In this document: piece by piece, positions 1 to 5,959 of the stretch
How positions within the stretch are numbered: the first letter of the stretch is position 1
Layout of the letters: every line of letters begins with the position of its first letter
NCBI GenBank assembly: GCA_007129225.1
Contig: SKVX01000342.1
Span: 1-5,959 of the forward strand
From: Halomonas sp.
GTDB lineage: Bacteria > Pseudomonadota > Gammaproteobacteria > Pseudomonadales > Halomonadaceae
Direction of reading: 5' to 3'
Length of the DNA stretch: 5,959 nt
Program-made: the position numbers and the translations under genes
Notes under the pieces: model-generated
What the model was told of the DNA's origin: nothing
The model's input: only the letters and a program-made list of their open reading frames with translations
Database searches by the model: none

Positions 1-10
1 GCTCACGCAA

Positions 11-120
11 GGGGCGCCGGGGGCAGGTCGAAGAGGAGGTCATTTGCCATGAATGGCAAATGTAGCGCCCAGGGATGGGTTTACAGCGCCTCCTCGCCGG
101 CCTGCCGCCGGAAAAGCCCC
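11..120 (+). repeat. 110-bp structured intergenic repeat, copy 1
   Basis: First of three copies, all 110 bp with no insertions or deletions between them. It is bounded by GGGGC (11-15) and GCCCC (116-120), which can pair. Nested inside are GGCAGGTC (22-29) with GGCCTGCC (99-106, one G-U pair), GAGGAGG (33-39) with CCTCCTC (89-95), and CATTTGCC (41-48) with GGCAAATG (55-62) around the loop ATGAAT. A short hairpin, CCC (68-70)/GGG (77-79), has the loop AGGGAT. Outside the variable hairpin, copy 1 differs from copy 3 at only 7 of 88 positions. No T-run follows, so it is not an intrinsic terminator. It ends 40 bp before allA. Function is unknown; it could act as folded RNA in the mRNA or as a DNA-level repeat. 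Confidence 0.9.
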
Positions 121-160
121 GGGACCAGGCTAACTGCCGAATAAACCTGAGGGGCAATAA

Positions 161-649
161 ATGCTGGAACTCAACGCCGAGCCGCTGACGCCGGAGGCCT
201 TCACGCCCTTCGGCGATGTCATCGATACGCGCACTGCCGATTACTTCCACATCAACGCCGGGCGCACCCGACGCTACCACGACCTGGCCAAGGTCGAGAT
301 CCTGGGTGAGCAGGCGAGGGCACTGATCAGCATCTTCGTCAGCCAGCCGATTTCGCTGCCGCTGGAACTCGATTTCCTGGAGCGTCATCCCCTGGGCAGC
401 CAGGCCTTTATGCCGCTGCACGAGGAGCGTTTCGTGATCGTGGTGGCCCCGCCGGGGGAGACCATCGAGCCGGAAGAGGTACGCGCCTTCGTCACCGATG
501 GCCGCCAGGGGGTGAACTATCGAGCCGGGACCTGGCATGCGATCCAGTCGGTGCTCGAGCGCGAGGGTGAATTCCTGGTCGTCGACCGAGGCGGCGAGGG
601 CAACAACTGCGACGAGCATCCGCTGGCGCTGCGAGTTACCGTCGACTGA
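161..649 (+). CDS. allA: Ureidoglycolate lyase
   Basis: Cytosolic enzyme (EC 4.3.2.3) that splits (S)-ureidoglycolate into glyoxylate and urea, the last step of allantoin breakdown before carbon recovery. The protein is 162 aa, close to the roughly 160 aa usual for AllA. Family blocks are visible: FGDVI (17-21), DYFHIN (27-32), RYHDLA (38-43), ERHPLGSQAF (74-83), GVNY (117-120), GTWH (123-126) and VDRGG (141-145). E. coli AllA, as I recall it, has two adjacent histidines after this Trp; here the second is Ala127, also seen in other branches of the family. GAGGGG at 149-154 lies 6 bp before the ATG and supports the start. No promoter is evident just upstream, so it is probably the last gene of an operon entering from the left. 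A terminator follows the stop codon. Its product glyoxylate is the substrate of the next gene. Confidence 0.95.
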   Translation: MLELNAEPLTPEAFTPFGDVIDTRTADYFHINAGRTRRYHDLAKVEILGEQARALISIFVSQPISLPLELDFLERHPLGSQAFMPLHEERFVIVVAPPGETIEPEEVRAFVTDGRQGVNYRAGTWHAIQSVLEREGEFLVVDRGGEGNNCDEHPLALRVTVD

Positions 650-678
650 ATAGTTGCGGTTCTTGACGAGACGACAAT

Positions 679-711
679 GACCCAAGTGACTGATGGAGCT
701 TGGGTCTTTTT
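679..711 (+). terminator. Intrinsic terminator after allA
   Basis: GACCCAAG (679-686) pairs perfectly with CTTGGGTC (699-706) across a 12-nt loop and is followed directly by five T (707-711). This begins 29 bp after the allA stop codon. It should separate the allA transcript from the gcl transcription unit, which has its own candidate promoter downstream. Confidence 0.85.
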
Positions 712-728
712 GTATCGCCGGGATTATA

Positions 729-743
729 TGAAAATTATTTCCA
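729..743. promoter_or_regulatory. IclR-family operator candidate 1
   Basis: TGAAAATTATTTCCA matches the E. coli IclR consensus TGGAAATNATTTCCA at 13 of 14 specified positions and is a near-perfect palindrome centred on 736. It ends 7 bp before the -35 box of the candidate gcl promoter. IclR and its relative AllR control glyoxylate and allantoin genes, and E. coli AllR represses gcl, so the context fits. The regulator itself is not in this window; binding is inferred from sequence. Confidence 0.65.
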
Positions 744-750
744 CAAAATA

Positions 751-779
751 TTGACGGCAGGCTTGGCGAGGCCTAATCT
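751..779 (+). promoter_or_regulatory. Candidate sigma-70 promoter of gcl
   Basis: TTGACG (751-756, five of six consensus bases) lies 17 bp upstream of TAATCT (774-779, which keeps only the first T, the A and the final T). Transcription would start near 786, giving a leader of about 60 nt before gcl. It sits after the allA terminator, in the most AT-rich part of the window, and between two IclR-like palindromes. TATACA at 783-788 is a better -10 by base matches but has no properly spaced -35. Confidence 0.5.
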
Positions 780-786
780 CGGTATA

Positions 787-801
787 CAGAAATATTTTCC
801 A
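787..801. promoter_or_regulatory. IclR-family operator candidate 2
   Basis: CAGAAATATTTTCCA matches the IclR consensus TGGAAATNATTTCCA at 11 of 14 specified positions; the core GAAA-N3-TTTC is an inverted repeat centred on 794. It covers the predicted transcription start, where a bound protein would block RNA polymerase. Its centre is 58 bp from that of candidate 1. A weaker half-site, TTCCCA, follows at 808-813. Confidence 0.5.
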
Positions 802-848
802 TAAAAATTCCCACAAAAGAACAACGCCCCCTCACTGGAGGAATCATC

Positions 849-2624
<1,776 letters not shown>

Positions 2625-2705
2625 AGGTAACGATCAACGACGGAGTGAGCGACGACGACCGCTCTCCGCAACCACCTCAGGGTAATCGCAGCCAAGACAC
2701 GTCGA

Positions 2706-2815
2706 GGGGCGCCGCGGGAAGGTCGAAGCGGAGATCTTTTTCCAGGGAAGGAAAAAGTAGCGCCCAGGGAAGGGTTTACAGCGCCTCCGCGCAGACCTGG
2801 CCGCGGATCAGCCCC
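2706..2815 (+). repeat. 110-bp structured intergenic repeat, copy 2
   Basis: The most divergent copy, yet pairing is kept. GGGGC (2706-2710) pairs with GCCCC (2811-2815), CCGCGG (2712-2717) with CCGCGG (2801-2806), AGGTC (2720-2724) with GACCT (2794-2798), GCGGAG (2728-2733) with CTCCGC (2785-2790), and CTTTTTCC (2736-2743) with GGAAAAAG (2750-2757) around the loop AGGGAA. A second small hairpin, CCC (2763-2765)/GGG (2772-2774), also has the loop AGGGAA. The C-G pair in GCGGAG/CTCCGC replaces an A-T pair of copies 1 and 3, a compensatory change. It starts 81 bp after gcl and ends 59 bp before hyi. No T-run follows, so transcription probably continues through it. Confidence 0.9.
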
Positions 2816-2874
2816 GCTACCAGCACCGTGACGTTAGCCGCGTTAGCCCTGGCAACGACCCAAAGGAGTTCGAT

Positions 2875-3654
2875 ATGCCCAAGTTTGCCGCCAATCTCAG
2901 CATGCTGTTCACCGAGGAGGAGTTCCTCGACCGCTTCAAGGCCGCCGCCGATGCGGGCTTCAAGGGCGTCGAGTACCTCTTTCCCTACGACTACACCGCC
3001 ACCGAGATCAAGGCGCGCCTCGACGAGCACGGCCTGACGCAGGTGCTGCACAACCTGCCGGCCGGCGACTGGGCCGCCGGCGAGCGCGGCATTGCCTGCC
3101 ATCCGGATCGCGTCGAGGAGTTTCGCGCCGGGGTCGACAAGGCCATCGACTACGCCACGGCGCTCGGCTGCAAGCAGGTCAACTGCCTTGCCGGTATCCA
3201 ACCCCGGGGCGTGAGCCTGGAGCAGGCGCGCCGTACCCTGGTGGATAACCTCCGCTATGCTGCTGACAAGCTCGAGGCCGCCGGCATCCTGCTGCTGGCC
3301 GAGCCGATCAACACCCGTGACATCCCCGGCTTCTTCCTCAACCGCACCGAGCAGGCGCTGTCGATCTTCGACGAGGTGGGCAGTACCAATCTCAAGCTGC
3401 AGTACGACATCTATCATATGCAGATCATGGAAGGGGACTTGGCGCCGACCATCGAGAAGCATCTGGATCGGATCGCCCACGTGCAGCTGGCCGACAATCC
3501 GGGGCGCCACGAGCCGGGCACCGGCGAGATCAACTACCCGTTCCTCTTTTCTCACCTGGACCGGCTAGGCTATGACGGTTGGATCGGCTGCGAGTACAAG
3601 CCGGCCACTACCACAAAAGAAGGGCTGGACTGGCTGGATCAGGCCCGCGGCTGA
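2875..3654 (+). CDS. hyi: Hydroxypyruvate isomerase
   Basis: Cytosolic TIM-barrel isomerase (EC 5.3.1.22) of the xylose-isomerase-like family, interconverting hydroxypyruvate and tartronate semialdehyde. The protein is 259 aa; E. coli Hyi is 258. Conserved segments are ANLSMLFTE (6-14), GVEYLFPYD (31-39), NCLAGI (103-108), LAEPINTRDIPGF (141-153), QYDIYHMQ (176-183) and GCEYKP (238-243). Glu143 and Glu240 fall at the positions of the two catalytic glutamates known in this enzyme; Asp178 is a likely metal ligand. GGAG at 2865-2868 lies 6 bp before the ATG. It sits between gcl, which makes its substrate, and glxR, which uses the same pool. Repeat copies 2 and 3 flank it on both sides. Confidence 0.95.
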   Translation: MPKFAANLSMLFTEEEFLDRFKAAADAGFKGVEYLFPYDYTATEIKARLDEHGLTQVLHNLPAGDWAAGERGIACHPDRVEEFRAGVDKAIDYATALGCKQVNCLAGIQPRGVSLEQARRTLVDNLRYAADKLEAAGILLLAEPINTRDIPGFFLNRTEQALSIFDEVGSTNLKLQYDIYHMQIMEGDLAPTIEKHLDRIAHVQLADNPGRHEPGTGEINYPFLFSHLDRLGYDGWIGCEYKPATTTKEGLDWLDQARG

Positions 3655-3678
3655 AGAGCGCTGCAGACCCCTTAACGA

Positions 3679-3788
3679 GGGGCGCCGGGGGCAGGCCGAA
3701 GAGGAGGTCCGATTCCAGGGAAGGAATCGGTAGCGCCCAGGGAAGGGTTCACAGCGCCTCCTCGCAGGCCTGCCGACGGATCAGCCCC
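3679..3788 (+). repeat. 110-bp structured intergenic repeat, copy 3
   Basis: The copy with the most complete pairing. GGGGC (3679-3683) pairs with GCCCC (3784-3788), GGCAGGCC (3690-3697) with GGCCTGCC (3767-3774), GAGGAGG (3701-3707) with CCTCCTC (3757-3763), and CCGATTCC (3709-3716) with GGAATCGG (3723-3730) around the loop AGGGAA; all are perfect. A small hairpin, CCC (3736-3738)/GGG (3745-3747), has the loop AGGGAA. It begins 24 bp after the hyi stop codon and ends 74 bp before glxR. It has the same orientation as the other copies and the genes. No target-site duplication or terminator T-run is visible. Confidence 0.9.
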
Positions 3789-3862
3789 GAGTGGCGACGT
3801 CACCAGCGACAGCCGCCGGGTAAGGTTGCAAATGACAAAGACAAGCTGAAAGGAGACACATC

Positions 3863-4747
3863 ATGAGCAAGATCGGATTCATTGGCCTGGGCATCATGGG
3901 CCGTCCCATGGCGGGTCACCTGCTCGACGCCGGCCATGACCTGGTCACCGTCAAGCGCGGCACCCTCGACGCCACCCTGGCCGAGAAGGGCATGACCGAA
4001 CTCGACAGCCCCCGCGCCGTGGCCGAGCAGGCCGAGGTGGTCATCACCATGGTGCCGGACACGCCGGACGTCGAAGAGGTGCTGTTCGGCGAGAGCGGCG
4101 TCATCGAGGGGCTCAAGCCGGGGGCCCTGGTCATCGACATGAGCTCGATCGCCCCCATTGCTACCCAGGCATTCGCCAAGCGCATAACCGAAGCCGGCGG
4201 CGAATACGTGGACGCACCGGTCTCCGGCGGCGAGGGAGGCGCCATCAACGCGGCACTGACCATCATGGTGGGCGCCACCGAAGAGGGCTTCACCCGCGCC
4301 CTGCCGATCCTCGAGGTGATGGGCAAGACCATCACCCATATCGGTGGTCACGGTGCCGGACAGACCTGCAAGGTGGCCAACCAGATCGTCGTGGCGCTGA
4401 CCATCGAGGCGGTGGCCGAGGGGCTGCTGTTCGCCTCCAGGGCGGGAGCCGACGTAGCCAAAGTGCGCGAATCGCTGCTCGGCGGCCTGGCCCAGTCGAA
4501 GATCCTCGATGTCCACGGCGAGCGCATGATCAAGCGCACCTTCGATCCGGGCTTCAAGATCAAGCTGCATCAAAAGGATCTCAACCTAGCCCTGGAAGGG
4601 GCGCGTAGCCTCAATTTGGCGTTACCGGGTACGGCCAACGCCCAGCAGCTGTTCCAGGCCTGTGCCGCCCAGGGCGGTGCCGATTGGGACCACGCCGGCA
4701 TCCTGAGGGCGCTCGAGTCGCTGGCAGACCACGAAGTCGGCAACTGA
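3863..4747 (+). CDS. glxR: 2-hydroxy-3-oxopropionate (tartronate semialdehyde) reductase
   Basis: Cytosolic NAD(P)H-dependent reductase (EC 1.1.1.60) of the beta-hydroxyacid dehydrogenase family, reducing tartronate semialdehyde to D-glycerate. At 294 aa it equals E. coli GarR; GlxR is 292. The N-terminal Rossmann fold shows GFIGLGIMG (5-13) with the GxGxxG dinucleotide loop. DAPVSGGEGGA (117-127) is the substrate-binding motif, GAGQTCKVANQ (164-174) carries the catalytic Lys170 and Asn173, and Lys238 in the KDLNLAL block (238-244) is also conserved in the family. The C-terminal all-alpha domain is complete. Lys31 and Arg32 after the second strand could favour NADPH, but that is a guess. AAGGAG at 3850-3855 lies 7 bp before the ATG. 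The symbol glxR is preferred over garR because of linkage to gcl and hyi. Confidence 0.94.
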   Translation: MSKIGFIGLGIMGRPMAGHLLDAGHDLVTVKRGTLDATLAEKGMTELDSPRAVAEQAEVVITMVPDTPDVEEVLFGESGVIEGLKPGALVIDMSSIAPIATQAFAKRITEAGGEYVDAPVSGGEGGAINAALTIMVGATEEGFTRALPILEVMGKTITHIGGHGAGQTCKVANQIVVALTIEAVAEGLLFASRAGADVAKVRESLLGGLAQSKILDVHGERMIKRTFDPGFKIKLHQKDLNLALEGARSLNLALPGTANAQQLFQACAAQGGADWDHAGILRALESLADHEVGN

Positions 4748-4759
4748 GCGAGTGAGGCT

Positions 4760-4822
4760 GGGAGGCACCCCTGGCACGGCAAGCCGTGTACCGGTCGCGC
4801 AGACATTCAGTCGGTGCTTCCC
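4760..4822 (+). other. Long-range hairpin downstream of glxR
   Basis: GGGAGGCACC (4760-4769) pairs with GGTGCTTCCC (4813-4822) over 10 bp with one G-U. Inside it CACGG (4775-4779) and CCGTG (4784-4788) form a second 5-bp hairpin. There is no T-run, so it is not a terminator by itself. It begins 12 bp after the glxR stop codon and may protect the mRNA 3' end. Function is inferred only from pairing. Confidence 0.5.
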
Positions 4823-4825
4823 TTC

Positions 4826-4852
4826 GGATGGGCGTCGGGTCGTCGCCCATCC
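4826..4852 (+). other. Perfect 9-bp hairpin in glxR-kinase spacer
   Basis: GGATGGGCG (4826-4834) and CGCCCATCC (4844-4852) form a perfect 9-bp stem with a 9-nt loop, only 3 nt after the preceding hairpin. It could also be read as an inverted-repeat protein-binding site for control of the kinase gene. Nothing in the sequence decides between these. Confidence 0.5.
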
Positions 4853-4860
4853 CATGGCCG

Positions 4861-4926
4861 CCCCGGCGGTCCTTGACCCGACGGCGGGATCCCTGTCTGG
4901 AATCCGCCCGCCTCCGGGGTTTTTTT
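4861..4926 (+). terminator. Probable intrinsic terminator after glxR
   Basis: CCCCGG (4861-4866) pairs with CCGGGG (4914-4919), which is followed at once by seven T (4920-4926). Within the long arm, GGCGGGAT (4883-4890) pairs with ATCCGCC (4902-4908) with one bulged G. A shorter alternative just before the T-run is CCCG (4907-4910)/CGGG (4915-4918). It would end the gcl-hyi-glxR transcript and imply separate transcription of the kinase. I see no convincing promoter between 4927 and 4969, so partial read-through is also possible. Confidence 0.6.
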
Positions 4927-4979
4927 CTTCTTGTTTCTGCTGCTACCGTCGAAGCCTATCGCCCGCTGCGAGGTGCCCC

Positions 4980-5959
4980 ATGAATTCTGCTCTGCCCCCC
5001 TTCGATCCTGCCATGGACGTGGCGGCCTGGCTGCGACGGCTTGCCGATGTCGCCGTTGCCGCCGTTCACCCGGATACGCTGGTGGCCGACCTGCTGCCCG
5101 ATCCACCGCCGGGGCGCACCGTGGTGGTCGGTGCCGGCAAAGCCGCCGCTGCCATGGCGGCGGCCCTGGAGCGTACCTGGCAGGACCGCTGCCCCGAGGC
5201 GCCGCTCTCCGGCCTGGTGGTGACCCGTTACGCGCATGGTCTTCAAGGGCTGGACGCCGAGTGCTCGACCATCGAGGTGCTCGAGGCGGTCGAGGGGCTC
5301 ACCGAGGATGATCGCGTCATCGCACTGATCTCCGGTGGTGGCTCGGCCTTGATGACGCTGCCGGCACAGGGCATTTCCCTGGCCGAGAAGCAGGCCATCA
5401 ACCATGCACTGCTGCGCTGTGGTGCGCCGATCAGCCAGATCAACACCGTGCGACGCCACCTCTCCGCGATCAAGGGTGGTCGCCTGGCGGCGGCCGCCCA
5501 CCCCGCCCAGGTGGTGACCTGGCTGATTTCCGACGTGCCCGGCGACGAAGCGTCGCTGATCGCCTCCGGGCCGACCCTGCCCGACAGCTCGACGCCGGTG
5601 GATGCCCTGGCGGTGCTCGAGCAGTATGCCATCGCCATTCCCGACAGCGTACGCCGCCACCTGCAGGACAGCCGTGACGCCCCTTCGCCGCAGGATGACG
5701 CTTTCGTCCGCGACGACAGTGTGATGCTGGCTCGAGCCCGCGACGCCCTGGACGCAGCCAGACAGGCAGCCGAGGCCGCCGGTGTGACGGTGAGCGTGCT
5801 GGGGGACGACCTGGAGGGCGAGGCTCGCGAGCTGGGCCGGGCCCAGGCGCGCCTGGCGCTCGAGGCGGCCGCCGAGAGCGGCGGGCCACGGCTGATTCTC
5901 TCCGGCGGCGAGACCAGTGTCACGGTCAAGGGAGACGGCCGGGGAGGGCGCAACGTGGA
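4980..5959 (+). CDS. ttuD: Glycerate 2-kinase, TtuD/GckA type (3' end outside window)
   Basis: ATP-dependent class II glycerate kinase (formerly annotated hydroxypyruvate reductase) forming 2-phosphoglycerate from D-glycerate. Only 326 residues lie in the window; family members have roughly 420, so the C-terminal MOFRL domain is mostly outside. Motifs seen: VGAGKA (50-55), LVVTRY (79-84), LISGGGSAL (116-124), NTVRRHLSAIKGGRLA (155-170), ISDVPGD (183-189), ASGPT (195-199), LSGGETSVT (307-315) and GRGGRN (320-325). The segment with the conserved HPVPD motif, expected after IEV (98-100), is absent: the protein passes straight to LEAVEGLTEDD (101-111) with the frame kept. GAGGT at 4970-4974 lies 5 bp before the ATG; a second Met at residue 12 is a less likely start. 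It completes the pathway begun by gcl. Family assignment is firm; activity is uncertain because of the gap. Confidence 0.88.
   Translation, partial: MNSALPPFDPAMDVAAWLRRLADVAVAAVHPDTLVADLLPDPPPGRTVVVGAGKAAAAMAAALERTWQDRCPEAPLSGLVVTRYAHGLQGLDAECSTIEVLEAVEGLTEDDRVIALISGGGSALMTLPAQGISLAEKQAINHALLRCGAPISQINTVRRHLSAIKGGRLAAAAHPAQVVTWLISDVPGDEASLIASGPTLPDSSTPVDALAVLEQYAIAIPDSVRRHLQDSRDAPSPQDDAFVRDDSVMLARARDALDAARQAAEAAGVTVSVLGDDLEGEARELGRAQARLALEAAAESGGPRLILSGGETSVTVKGDGRGGRNV

Noticed and set aside
11..120. The 110-bp repeats as miniature transposons (MITEs) or a CRISPR array
   Set aside because: Terminal inverted repeats are only 5 bp, no target-site duplications flank any copy, and spacing and length do not fit CRISPR. 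A mobile origin is still possible but unsupported here.
2642..2667. Hairpin after gcl (GAGCG 2647-2651 with CGCTC 2660-2664) as a terminator
   Set aside because: The stem is only 5 bp before a bulge and no T-run follows; hyi and glxR are more likely co-transcribed with gcl.
2776..3555. Antisense frame opposite hyi
   Set aside because: Shadow of hyi; composition and lack of motifs match the other antisense artefacts.
3800..4573. Antisense frame opposite glxR
   Set aside because: Shadow of glxR, with His/Gly/Asp-rich sequence and no family signature.
4760..4852. A riboswitch upstream of the glycerate kinase
   Set aside because: I recognise no known aptamer core, and the hairpins sit next to the glxR stop codon, before a terminator-like stem, more like a 3' UTR. 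Attenuation cannot be excluded.
4786..5311. Small + strand frames in the glxR-kinase spacer and over the start of the kinase gene
   Set aside because: No good ribosome binding site, Arg-rich low-complexity products, and overlap with the hairpins or with the kinase frame.

Overview
The window is a GC-rich, gammaproteobacterial-looking chromosomal segment. The proteins closely resemble those I recall from E. coli, and the intergenic repeats and codon bias suggest a member of the Halomonadaceae; that placement is an inference from general appearance. All genes are on the + strand and together form one pathway: ureidoglycolate to glyoxylate to glycerate to 2-phosphoglycerate, the last part of purine (allantoin) catabolism joined to the glycerate pathway.

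Layout: a 110-bp structured repeat (11-120) precedes allA (ureidoglycolate lyase, 161-649), which ends in an intrinsic terminator (679-711). An AT-rich control region (about 715-848) follows, with a candidate sigma-70 promoter bracketed by two IclR-type palindromes. It drives gcl (glyoxylate carboligase, 849-2624), then repeat copy 2 (2706-2815), hyi (hydroxypyruvate isomerase, 2875-3654), repeat copy 3 (3679-3788) and glxR/garR (tartronate semialdehyde reductase, 3863-4747). A hairpin-rich spacer ending in a terminator-like structure (4760-4926) separates these from a 3'-truncated glycerate 2-kinase gene of the TtuD/GckA type (4980 to the window end).

Pathway logic: AllA releases glyoxylate and urea from ureidoglycolate. 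Gcl joins two glyoxylates into tartronate semialdehyde and CO2. Hyi interconverts tartronate semialdehyde and hydroxypyruvate. GlxR reduces tartronate semialdehyde to D-glycerate. The kinase makes 2-phosphoglycerate, which enters lower glycolysis.

The enzymes are ordinary; the main interest is between them. Three repeat copies, each exactly 110 bp and in the same orientation, show compensatory base changes in three nested helices. Their hairpin loops carry AGGGA, resembling CsrA/RsmA sites. The gcl promoter carries a near-consensus IclR-family operator. The glycerate kinase appears to lack, in frame, the conserved HPVPD segment of its family.
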